Assembly (NCBI GenBank): GCA_028293625.1
Contig: JAQGOL010000036.1
Span: 1 to 64,000, forward strand
Reading direction: 5' to 3'
DNA from: Chthoniobacteraceae bacterium
Lineage (GTDB): Bacteria > Verrucomicrobiota > Verrucomicrobiia > Chthoniobacterales > Chthoniobacteraceae
DNA: 64,000 nucleotides
Shown here: positions 1 through 7,005 of the stretch, piece after piece
Layout: each line of letters opens with the position of its first letter
Position numbering within the stretch: position 1 is the stretch's first letter
Notes under the pieces: model-generated
Databases searched by the model: none
Seen by the model: only the letters and a program-made list of their open reading frames with translations
Told to the model about the DNA's origin: nothing
Made by a program: the position numbers and the translations under genes

Positions 1-831
1 CCAAACTATTCCGAAGACTGGTTTGTTTTTACCGTCAATAACTTCGCTTCCGTCCGCCGGGCCTTCAGCATCGCCACGATACGCGCGGTAATGGCGATGC
101 TGAAAGGCGAGGGGCTGTACGCGCGCGCAGCCAGGACATTTGACGGACCAGAGTTTGCGCGAGCCCGCCTGCCAGTCGTTGAAAAAGTCGTCTCCGAGCT
201 CAATGATTGAGCCGTCGGGAAGTTCCTGATCCTCAAATTTCACGCTGCCGGTGGAGAGGTCCAGGGTCTTGCTTGTCGGCATGGATCCCGTGCGCGATCG
301 GAATTTGTGAATCAAACCGGGAAGCCACAAATGCCGCTCGTCATTGACCTGGGCGGAAACGGTGTCGCCGTGCGCGTTGTTTTCCGATGCCGCCTGAAAC
401 CGAAGCGACATGTGAGGGAATACAATCGAGCGGATCCGCTGTTTGTTTTTGTCGCCCGGCATCAGCGCGAGCAAGCGCATGCATTGGCGGAACATGGGCC
501 ATGCCTTGTCTTCCGCGAATTTCTTGATGGACTGATCCGTCTGGCCATTCCAGGTGGTGAGACCTGGTCTTTTGAGCACGATCCAAATGATGAAGACGAT
601 GCCAAGGAGCGTCTTGGCCAGCTGCGCCGCGCCGGAGACTGAGACGCGGCGAACGTGATCGCGCGCGATCGCATCGAGGGGCTCGCGGATCCACGGAGAG
701 TTGTTGATGTCGAACGGGCCGGGATAGGGCCCATCGGTCAAGATGAGGTCATCGGAGAGCGTCTCATAGATCGGGCGCCGGTCGACGGGCTCCCATGATT
801 CGCGCCAGACCTTTTCCATGAACCCATTCAT
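1..831 (-). CDS. Phage terminase large subunit, GpA-like (partial, 3' end outside window)
   Basis: The frame is open without a stop from an ATG at 831 to the window edge, so only the N-terminal 277 residues are visible. The protein would be the ATPase/nuclease motor that packages phage DNA. I see a Walker-A-like segment (SGAAQLAKT), a DE pair in QVNDERHLW that fits Walker B, and a CPGC knuckle just before the edge, an arrangement known from the lambda gpA family. The ATG overlaps the TGA of the small-subunit gene (ATGA), and the small subunit lies directly upstream, as in phage packaging operons. The assignment rests on motifs and gene order. A cryptic prophage or phage-derived island is the likely setting, since no portal or capsid gene is visible. 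Confidence 0.8.
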   Translation of the reverse strand, partial: MNGFMEKVWRESWEPVDRRPIYETLSDDLILTDGPYPGPFDINNSPWIREPLDAIARDHVRRVSVSGAAQLAKTLLGIVFIIWIVLKRPGLTTWNGQTDQSIKKFAEDKAWPMFRQCMRLLALMPGDKNKQRIRSIVFPHMSLRFQAASENNAHGDTVSAQVNDERHLWLPGLIHKFRSRTGSMPTSKTLDLSTGSVKFEDQELPDGSIIELGDDFFNDWQAGSRKLWSVKCPGCARVQPLAFQHRHYRAYRGDAEGPADGSEVIDGKNKPVFGIVW

Positions 832-1382
832 GGCTGCGGATCCTCCGCCGGCATCTCATCGGGAGCCGGAAACTGCGCGTCGATCGCATCGGCGCCGGAG
901 TAGACGCGCGTCATGATCCGATCAAGCGAAGCGCTGAAGATGACGCGGAGTTCCTCAGAAGATTTGGAGCAACACCGCTTCGGCAAGATCGCTTCGAATT
1001 CGTGTCTGAGGAACGCTATCAGCTCGCCGGCGAATCGGCGGGTCTCCGAGCCGATAATCTCATTGGGTGTAAACTCGCCGCGCTCGACGGCGAACTTCCA
1101 TTCCATGCGCCGGCATTGGATCTCGAGGCGGCGGTTTTCCAGCGCGCGCTTGTCCGTGGGCGTCTCCCCCAGCTCCGTTCCAATCGACTCGGCAAATGCT
1201 CGCCAATCCTCGACGAAGTACGAGCCGTTGCTTCGTTTGTCTGGGCAACCGGGCAGATCTCGCCAGTTGTGGATTGTTTGCCTGGAAACGCCCAGGATCT
1301 GCGCGAGCTCAACTTTGTTGGCCGCCCACCTTCGCGGGGTTTCTGCGTCTTCTGGGATCGGTTGGAGTGCGCGGGGCGCCAT
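828..1382 (-). CDS. Phage terminase small subunit-like DNA-binding protein
   Basis: A 184-aa protein with an N-terminal helix-turn-helix at about residues 22-42 (ELAQILGVSRQTIHNW), the type found in Nu1-like terminase small subunits that recognise packaging sites. The middle is a charged helical region (RRLEIQCRRMEWKFAVERGE) and the C-terminus is acidic and proline-rich. It overlaps the following terminase large-subunit gene by 4 bases, which supports translational coupling and the functional call. The HTH alone could also belong to a transcription regulator, but the partner gene makes a packaging role more likely. Length is normal for the family. Confidence 0.72.
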   Translation of the reverse strand: MAPRALQPIPEDAETPRRWAANKVELAQILGVSRQTIHNWRDLPGCPDKRSNGSYFVEDWRAFAESIGTELGETPTDKRALENRRLEIQCRRMEWKFAVERGEFTPNEIIGSETRRFAGELIAFLRHEFEAILPKRCCSKSSEELRVIFSASLDRIMTRVYSGADAIDAQFPAPDEMPAEDPQP

Positions 1383-1412
1383 GCCCGATCGGCCGTGTCA
1401 ACCCGTCCGGGG

Positions 1413-1440
1413 CTGTAAAGTGTAAAGCCGGATTTTACAC
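1413..1440. promoter_or_regulatory. Direct plus inverted repeat upstream of the terminase genes
   Basis: The heptamer TGTAAAG occurs twice head to tail (1414-1420 and 1421-1427). It overlaps a perfect 7-bp inverted repeat, GTGTAAA at 1420-1426 and TTTACAC at 1434-1440, with a 7-nt spacer. It lies about 40-60 bp upstream of the small-subunit start at 1382, where an operator or leader hairpin would sit. The rest of the 302-bp gap 1383-1684 shows no gene I can support. Function is inferred from position and symmetry only. Confidence 0.35.
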
Positions 1441-1684
1441 CGCTCGCGATTTTTGCCCTGGCTGTCGGGAACCCCACCGCTAAAACCGGGTGCCGTAGGA
1501 GACCCCTTGCCCGGGGGGTAGGGATTCGCATATTTGATACTCGTTAAATGCTGCAGACGCCGTCGCGGAAAACCTTTCAGCTTTCGTTTCTCGCTGGGAA
1601 CTGGCAGGCATTGCTTTGCATGAGCGCGAATCACGCTGATTCCACTCAGCAGCTATGCATCCGTACTCGAAAGCACATCAATAA

Positions 1685-2086
1685 ATGAAAATTCGCAGAG
1701 CCATCGAGAGAAGTTGCACGAAGCACGAGACTGCAACTGTCGAGGTTGAGTCACTTGACAAGGCGTTAGATGAATTGAACGAATTTGCTGAGCAGGCGCA
1801 GTTATTAATGTTTTATGAGAAAGATTATACGAATTACGGAATAACTGTCACGGCGCGTTCTTCTGAGGATGAGGGGACAGACAAATTCAAGTTTCGTTTG
1901 TTGATACAGGAGCGGGCTGAATGGACTAAACAGCAAGCGCTTCAATGGGTGATGAAGCACGATGAGGATGATGTATTACATGCAGACATGGAACGCGCTT
2001 TTCGGGCAATTTTTGAGCGAGAGCCCAATGGAGATGAAGTCGCAAAAGGATTGTGGGAGGCTTTATCTATAGCAGCAGTCGAGTAA
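1685..2086 (+). CDS. Hypothetical protein, 133 aa, AT-rich gene
   Basis: I do not recognise this protein. It is acidic, with no signal peptide or membrane segment. It has an N-terminal alpha/beta-looking half (EVESLDKALDELNEF, then a GITVTARSS strand region) and a helical C-terminal half (ERAFRAIFEREPNGDEVAKGLWEAL). The gene is clearly richer in A and T than the terminase genes on its left and the long operon on its right, which suggests separate acquisition. It stands alone, converging with the next gene on the minus strand only about 28 bp away. It may be a small cargo gene of the integrated element. Confidence 0.6.
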   Translation: MKIRRAIERSCTKHETATVEVESLDKALDELNEFAEQAQLLMFYEKDYTNYGITVTARSSEDEGTDKFKFRLLIQERAEWTKQQALQWVMKHDEDDVLHADMERAFRAIFEREPNGDEVAKGLWEALSIAAVE

Positions 2087-2114
2087 GTATTTTTTGCGGC
2101 ATGCTTACTAACAG

Positions 2115-2966
2115 TCAGGCCTTCTCCGAGTTCAATTCTGTAACATGTTTTTTCAATTCGACTATGTGGCGCCTTACTTCCTTAACTGCTTGAGAATTTT
2201 GGGCGTAGGTAAGCTTAAACCCTTTTTCTACCTCCGAGCGGAACCATGTTTCGTCTACTGGAATTCTAAGTTCCTTCCGAAATGCAACTATTACATCTAT
2301 TCTTAATCGAGAAAGCTCTCCAGTAAGATCGATTGTGTGCTCAAATGCGGACAACATGTCGTTCGCTTTATCTGATGATACTAGACCGTGTTCTAATGTA
2401 AGAGAGTTTTTTTTGTTTTTCGATTCTCTGTCTGATTCCAAATCTTCATCGATTAGGTAATCTATTTTACCTTTGATGGCATTGAGAGCAATATCGTGCC
2501 TCTTGATAATGTGATTCCAATGTTTGAACTTTTCGTATGAATCTTGAAATGACCTTTGTAGTTTGAATACCGATGCAAGCGTGGCTGGTGTTGCGACAAT
2601 TTGAATCTTTCCAATTGAGCCAGCCAGCTTTGGCAAGAAAGCTGCCGCATTCAGGTCGGTTTCTTCCTTTGGAAAAAGCATCACTGGTAATACAAAAATA
2701 GCTTCGGAAAAAATGTCCGAAGCATTTGCATAAATTTCTTTTCGAAGTGCCATCTCGACATCCTCACGGTGTTTCATTGTGGAAAATGCCAAGTTTTTCT
2801 TTAAAATGAGCAGTGCAACTCCGGCTGCGAGCAATGCCCCCAGGAACCCTAAGCCTCCAGTAACAATTGCAGTAAGGACAGGGCGAAAATCTTTGTCAAA
2901 ACTTAGAAACCAGTGTTGGAATTCCAATGCTATTTGCGTCAGGTTGAGCCAAGATGGAAGCGACAT
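2115..2966 (-). CDS. Hypothetical membrane-anchored protein, 283 aa
   Basis: One strong transmembrane helix is visible near the N-terminus (about residues 31-56, rich in GLGFLGALLAAGVALLIL). A long, mostly helical cytoplasmic region follows (FSTMKHREDVEMALRKEIYA onward), ending in a lysine-rich coiled-coil-like tail. No catalytic motif is evident. The start at 2966 gives a short amphipathic lead before the helix. Base composition is AT-rich, like its neighbours at 1685 and 3194, so the three probably share an origin. It could be a membrane-attached immunity or abortive-infection component, but nothing in the sequence proves that. Confidence 0.6.
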   Translation of the reverse strand: MSLPSWLNLTQIALEFQHWFLSFDKDFRPVLTAIVTGGLGFLGALLAAGVALLILKKNLAFSTMKHREDVEMALRKEIYANASDIFSEAIFVLPVMLFPKEETDLNAAAFLPKLAGSIGKIQIVATPATLASVFKLQRSFQDSYEKFKHWNHIIKRHDIALNAIKGKIDYLIDEDLESDRESKNKKNSLTLEHGLVSSDKANDMLSAFEHTIDLTGELSRLRIDVIVAFRKELRIPVDETWFRSEVEKGFKLTYAQNSQAVKEVRRHIVELKKHVTELNSEKA

Positions 2967-3193
2967 AATATTGTAATCTCACATCGTTCACGATATGAAT
3001 TCAAGCTGCTTTCGAAACGCTGTGAGGACGAAGAGTTTGCCAATTGCTTAAATTGGTAATTTGGCCTATCGTTAAGCCGTATTATATTCAATCAATTAAT
3101 ATAGCGTTTGCTGCTTTTATATCTTGGTTGTATGAGTACAGTTGATCTTTTTTCCTATTAAATGAGGGACAATTCAGGAAACGAAGTTATCTA

Positions 3194-3745
3194 TCAATTA
3201 TTGATAAATAGCCGTATTAGAGCTCCTGACTCAAGTTTGCTAATGTTATTACCCAAATCCTTTCGAATGGCGCGGAGCACAACCTCCATTGCGAGCAAAG
3301 AATTCATGGGATCTGCGGGATCGACTGCCTGAGTTCGAAAATGCTGCCACGCTATAATAACATCAGAACTGCCCCATATTATCAACTCTCTGGTAAAATC
3401 ACTGAAAGCACTCAAAATCTCTTCTTGGAGCGGAGTAGGCTGTCCAAGCTTCTCCGCGAAGAGGATTCGGAAAATCGTAGAGAGTTGGCGCTCGTAGATG
3501 GGTATCTTCTTATCGCGTAACTCCTGCCGAATTTTGGCTTGTTGTTCCAGTAATTTTCCAATAACAAGAGTTATAACTGCAATAATTACAGCCGCCATAG
3601 CTGTTACTAGAGTTTTTATTAAATCGGATTGAACAGAGTTTAGTTTGTTAATAATTCCTGCGATAAATAGGTAGGCGCCAAATCCGAGTAAGAATAATAG
3701 CGCGATGCCAAGCAGTGCCCCCTTAATGTTTGAGTTGTTATTCAT
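3194..3745 (-). CDS. Hypothetical protein with two transmembrane helices, 183 aa
   Basis: Two N-terminal membrane helices are clear: about residues 8-32 (GALLGIALLFLLGFGAYLF) and 43-64 (LIKTLVTAMAAVIIAVITLV). A cytoplasmic helical domain of about 115 residues follows (QQAKIRQELRDKKIPIYERQ, SAFSDFTRELIIWGSSDVI). Short proteins of this shape are common in mobile regions, but I do not know a function. The gene is on the minus strand upstream of the 2115-2966 membrane gene, with a 227-bp AT-rich gap between them in which I see no gene. The two may be functionally linked. Confidence 0.6.
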   Translation of the reverse strand: MNNNSNIKGALLGIALLFLLGFGAYLFIAGIINKLNSVQSDLIKTLVTAMAAVIIAVITLVIGKLLEQQAKIRQELRDKKIPIYERQLSTIFRILFAEKLGQPTPLQEEILSAFSDFTRELIIWGSSDVIIAWQHFRTQAVDPADPMNSLLAMEVVLRAIRKDLGNNISKLESGALIRLFINN

Positions 3746-4110
3746 GTGTATTTAATATTGGCATCATTGATTTTTGTATCGGTCAATGCAAATTGCATCA
3801 GAAACTGTCTTCAGTTACCAGTCTTGGCAATATAAGTGCTGATACCTGTTGAGACACGTTCAACCACTCCATTTCATGCACGCACACACCGTCCGCCAGC
3901 AACTATTTACCGTCGAATGAAGGCCGACATCCAGTCAGCAGCTTAGGCCATGCTTATGAATTATTTAACGGGCTGTTAATGAATTCAAAACCCTCGATCC
4001 CGTCACGTTTAGTGCATTCGAGTGAGCCTGAAGCGACACTTCTGCAAAATCAAACGTTGTCCCGGATTTGTCCCTGTTCTGCCACGATTGGCATCCGATG
4101 CCGATGAATA
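3746..4110. other. Gene-poor gap left of the tRNA-like fragment
   Basis: I can support no gene here. The only visible structure is a 13-bp palindrome at 4090-4102 (GGCATC, one base, GATGCC) immediately left of the tRNA-like fragment. The stretch looks like the border between the AT-rich genes and the defence island. Confidence 0.4.
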
Positions 4111-4147
4111 CAGGATTCGGACACGGGTTCGAATCCCGTACGCGCTA
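4111..4147 (+). other. tRNA- or tmRNA-like 3' fragment (candidate att scar)
   Basis: Bases 4123-4139 form a perfect T-arm: stem ACGGG, loop TTCGAAT, stem CCCGT. It is followed by a 7-base acceptor-like strand ACGCGCT and an A in the discriminator position at 4147. The lead-in TTCGGACACGGG resembles the T-arm approach of tmRNA genes. No matching 5' acceptor (AGCGCGT) lies about 75 bases upstream, so this is a 3' fragment and not an intact tRNA. Integrases often leave such a 3' end of a tRNA or ssrA gene at an element border. A minus-strand reading frame across it (GIRTRVRIL) is the usual artefact of translating tRNA DNA. Confidence 0.5.
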
Positions 4148-4538
4148 CTTGTATCTATCAGGGTTCCCGGCCGGTCGGGGGTTTGCATGACAGATGCATG
4201 ACACTCGCCCTCGAAAACGCTGATTGGCGAGCGGCTGAGCAGTTCGGACTGGTGGTGGCCCGAAAGGGCAGCAAGCAATAAATTTGGGAGCGTATTCCGT
4301 GAAGTGCTGCGAAGAGTTCTTTTGATTCGATTTGGCGGGCAACGAAGGGCTTGGTTTCTCATGGTTTACTCTATGACTTCACAACCGCTGCTCCACGCGT
4401 CCTGAGTTTGAACTGAGGACCATGATTTATACTCAACAGGTCGTCCCTTTATAATTGCGCTGGTTTGGCAGCGATGCACAATGCACCGCTATGAAGCGTT
4501 TCCCCCCTGAAATCTCGTGCCCCGGTAGGTGCCGATGA

Positions 4539-4715
4539 GTTGACCGGATTACGCGGAGTATCGCTCGTGGCGATAAACAGGTGCTCGAGAAAATCGCTCA
4601 GGAAAAACGCATGAGCATTGCTTGGGTGATCCGCGACGCCATTACGCGTTACCTGAATGAGGAAAATAAAACCAGGGCTCCCCCCGCAAATGTCCGACCG
4701 GACGTGGCCAACTAA
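4539..4715 (+). pseudogene. Ribbon-helix-helix (CopG/Arc-type) regulator without a recognisable start
   Basis: The frame reads RITRSIARGDKQVLEKIAQ and then MSIAWVIRDAITRYLNEE, the strand-helix-helix pattern of the CopG/Arc family, with the TAA at 4713-4715. It is bounded upstream by an in-frame TGA at 4536-4538, and no ATG, GTG or TTG lies between that stop and the domain. An ATG at 4535 lies one frame over, so a 1-base indel or an unusual start (ATT at 4548) is needed for expression. It ends 11 bases before the next small gene. It could be an antitoxin-like or autoregulatory DNA-binding protein. I mark it as broken with moderate confidence. Confidence 0.5.
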
Positions 4716-4726
4716 GAAAAACCGAA

Positions 4727-5017
4727 ATGAGCATTGAAAAATTCTGCAAACCGCGCCCATCGGTGTTCGCATCCGATCGTCGAGCGACGGTCCTGAGCCT
4801 CGACACGTTCCTTAAAGAGCAGGTCGATGGACCTGAATTTTTCGAAGAGGATTTTTTCACGAACGGCATCCTCCGCGCCCTTGAATCTGCAGGCGGGAAT
4901 CAGAGTGAGGCAGCCCGTCTCCTAGGAATATCGCCCCAAGCGATCAGCAAATTTTTACAACAGGATGATCGTTACAACCTAGATCGCAAAAATTACAACC
5001 AGGGTTGTAGCGCATAA
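4727..5017 (+). CDS. Small chimera: DUF499-type ATPase N-terminus joined to Fis-type HTH, 96 aa
   Basis: Residues 1-48 (FCKPRPSVFASDRRATVLSL, FFEEDFFTNGI) look like the first about 50 residues of large DUF499-type defence ATPases, which normally continue to a P-loop. Here the sequence passes directly into ALESAGGNQSEAARLLGISP, a Fis-family helix-turn-helix like the C-terminus of sigma-54 activators. The P-loop body is absent. It is therefore either an internal-deletion remnant of a larger gene or a small DNA-binding protein in its own right. It follows the broken ribbon-helix-helix ORF by 11 bases and precedes the long plus-strand operon, so a regulatory role for that operon is possible but unproven. 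Confidence 0.5.
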   Translation: MSIEKFCKPRPSVFASDRRATVLSLDTFLKEQVDGPEFFEEDFFTNGILRALESAGGNQSEAARLLGISPQAISKFLQQDDRYNLDRKNYNQGCSA

Positions 5018-5136
5018 GACCAAGGCAATTTTATCCATCCTCGCAACCTGCTTGCTTTCAATTGTTTATAGCTTTTCAGCAGGCGTGGCACGCAGCCTGC
5101 GAATAGAGCGAACGAACCATCAACGCGAACAAAACT

Positions 5137-5856
5137 TTGAACATCTTCGACCCATCCAAGTTCACGATCCCCTCCGCGAAGCCGCTGCCGGTGATACTGC
5201 TGCTGGACACCAGTTCCAGCATGTCCGGCGAAAAGATTGTCTCGCTGAACCAAGCCGCGCGGGAAATGCTCGCGACCTTCAGCAAAGACGGATCGCAAGA
5301 TCTTTTCATCACGGCTGCCGTGATAACCTTCGGTGGCGTTGCGGCTTTGCACACGCCTCCTACCGCAGCCGATCAGGTCAATTGGAAGGATCTCAACACA
5401 GATGGCGGTACGCCCATGGGGGAAGCTTTTGCCCTCGCTAAGCAGTTGATCGAGGACAAAGCGAAAATCCCATCGCGCGCGTATCGGCCCACTGTGGTTT
5501 TGGTTTCGGATGGTCAGCCAACGGATGATTGGCAGAAACCACTGCAAGCCTTCGTCAAAGAAGGACGCTCATCTAAGTGTGACCGGATGGCCATGGCTAT
5601 TGGCTCGGATGCCGACGAATCGGTTCTCTCGAACTTCATTCAAGGAACGTCCCACCCCCTGTATAGAGCAGCTAACGCTGGCCAGATCCATGAGTTCTTC
5701 CGGAGAGTCACCATGTCTGTCACCCTGCGGGCTGCTTCAAAGACCCCAAATGAGATCCCGGGGCCGATAAACCCCGCATCGGCAAAGGAAGGAACAGACA
5801 AGCAGAGTTCTGCGGAGCCAACCAATCCCGCCGGTGAGCAGGGAGGCTACTGGTAA
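5137..5856 (+). CDS. vWA-domain protein 1 (TerY-like), first gene of the 24-kb operon
   Basis: A 239-aa cytosolic von Willebrand factor A domain protein. The metal-ion-dependent adhesion site is intact: DTSSS at residues 24-28, a threonine in GGTPMGEAF, and an aspartate in VSDGQPTDD. TerY-like vWA proteins use this metal site to bind partner proteins. The start is TTG at 5137. No ATG or GTG precedes the domain in this frame before a stop, and the resulting N-terminus (NIFDPSKF) matches that of the next gene (ALFDPSKF), which supports the choice. The C-terminus carries FFRRVTMSV, also shared with the next gene, so the pair is a tandem duplication. The last 45 residues are low-complexity and polar. 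Confidence 0.88.
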   Translation: MNIFDPSKFTIPSAKPLPVILLLDTSSSMSGEKIVSLNQAAREMLATFSKDGSQDLFITAAVITFGGVAALHTPPTAADQVNWKDLNTDGGTPMGEAFALAKQLIEDKAKIPSRAYRPTVVLVSDGQPTDDWQKPLQAFVKEGRSSKCDRMAMAIGSDADESVLSNFIQGTSHPLYRAANAGQIHEFFRRVTMSVTLRAASKTPNEIPGPINPASAKEGTDKQSSAEPTNPAGEQGGYW

Positions 5857-5885
5857 CCATAAATCAGAAATCAACCCGTCCATTT

Positions 5886-6695
5886 ATGAGCAACGCCCTA
5901 TTCGATCCATCCAAGTTCACGACCAGCAAAGCGAAACCTCTGCCTTTGGTCCTGCTCCTCGATGTCAGCGCTAGCATGAGTGAGGTCGTTTCCGGTTCCT
6001 TCCATCGGACTGGCAAGACGGTTTTTCAAGATGGCAAAAACTGGGAGGTCGTTGAAGGCGGCACGACGCGGATTCAACTTTTAAATGAAGCCGTCCACAA
6101 GATGATGGTCACGTTGGCGAAAGAGGAGAGCATGGGAACGGAGTTTTTGGTTTCGATAATCACATTCGGGGATCACGCGCAGCTTCAACTCCCGCCCACT
6201 GCGGCCAGGAACGTGACTTGGACGGATTTAACCACGAATGGCGAGACTCCCCTCGGTGCCGCGGTTGCACTGGCTACGCAGTTGATCGAAGACAAGGAAA
6301 AGACCCCCTCCCGTGCTTGGCGTCCGACGGTCATTCTGGTCTCCGACGGCAAGCCGACTGACTCTTGGGAAGGTGCTCTGGCCGATTTTGTGACAGTGGG
6401 CCGTTCGTCAAAGTGCGACCGCATGGCTATGGCCATCGGCGAGGAGGCAGACGCGGACATGCTTTCGCGCTTCATCGCCGGAACAGGCCGCGAGTTGTTC
6501 CAAGCCGAGCAGGCAGAGAACATCCAGGAATTCTTTAAGCGGGTCACGATGTCGGTTGTTTCAAGAACTCTCTCCCAAACCCCCAACGTCGTTCCGAACG
6601 ACAGCGATATTCGCCTTGATGGCCCGAGCAGGAAAACCGGAGCCACTGGAGTTCCAGCCGACTCGGCTGCAGAGGAAGATGAGGGGTATTGGTGA
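5886..6695 (+). CDS. vWA-domain protein 2 (TerY-like paralogue)
   Basis: A 269-aa paralogue of the preceding gene, 29 bp downstream. Its MIDAS residues are complete: DVSAS near residue 26, a threonine in NGETPLGAA, and SDGKPTD. Compared with the first copy it has an insertion of about 30 residues just after the MIDAS loop (GSFHRTGKTVFQDGKNWEV), which may change the partner surface. Its C-terminus repeats the FFKRVTMSV signature and ends in an acidic EEDEGYW tail, similar to the GGYW end of the first copy. The shared terminal YW is notable. It probably acts as a metal-dependent scaffold for the downstream WXG/FtsK module. Confidence 0.88.
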   Translation: MSNALFDPSKFTTSKAKPLPLVLLLDVSASMSEVVSGSFHRTGKTVFQDGKNWEVVEGGTTRIQLLNEAVHKMMVTLAKEESMGTEFLVSIITFGDHAQLQLPPTAARNVTWTDLTTNGETPLGAAVALATQLIEDKEKTPSRAWRPTVILVSDGKPTDSWEGALADFVTVGRSSKCDRMAMAIGEEADADMLSRFIAGTGRELFQAEQAENIQEFFKRVTMSVVSRTLSQTPNVVPNDSDIRLDGPSRKTGATGVPADSAAEEDEGYW

Positions 6696-6732
6696 AATCA
6701 GCCAAACAGCACGAGCGCAAAAGGAGAACATC

Positions 6733-7002
6733 ATGAATCAAGCCATCGGAGACCCGGATGAACTGGATGCCTTTGCGCATTCCTTGCAGTCGTATTTGGA
6801 TCAGATTAACGAGGCGACCGGGCAGTTGAACCAGCAGTTTGGAGCCCTCGGCGAAACCTGGCAGGACGCAAAGCGCGCCCAGTTCGAGGAGCAATTCCAG
6901 GAACTGTTGAGGCAGCTTGCGGTCTTCGACTCAACCACTGCGGAACAGATTCCACATCTGCGCTCCATGGCCACAAAACTCCGAGACTACCTACAAAGCT
7001 GA
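6733..7002 (+). CDS. WXG100-like small helical protein, 89 aa
   Basis: A short, all-helical protein of the size of ESAT-6/WXG100 substrates. Two long helices flank a turn containing ALGETWQDAKRAQFEEQF, where the tryptophan at residue 43 stands in the WXG position (W-Q-D here instead of W-x-G). The ATG at 6733 has a good Shine-Dalgarno (AAGGAG at 6720-6725). The longer reading from 6556 would overlap the previous gene and adds residues that look untranslated. It lies upstream of an EssC/FtsK-like ATPase in the same operon, the classical partner of WXG proteins. It may be a secreted or structural subunit; the lack of a strict WXG motif is a caution. Confidence 0.65.
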   Translation: MNQAIGDPDELDAFAHSLQSYLDQINEATGQLNQQFGALGETWQDAKRAQFEEQFQELLRQLAVFDSTTAEQIPHLRSMATKLRDYLQS

Positions 7003-7005
7003 ACC

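Noticed and set aside
4009-4362. 117-codon minus-strand frame
   Set aside because: It contains the GIRTRVRIL pattern that results from translating tRNA DNA in reverse.
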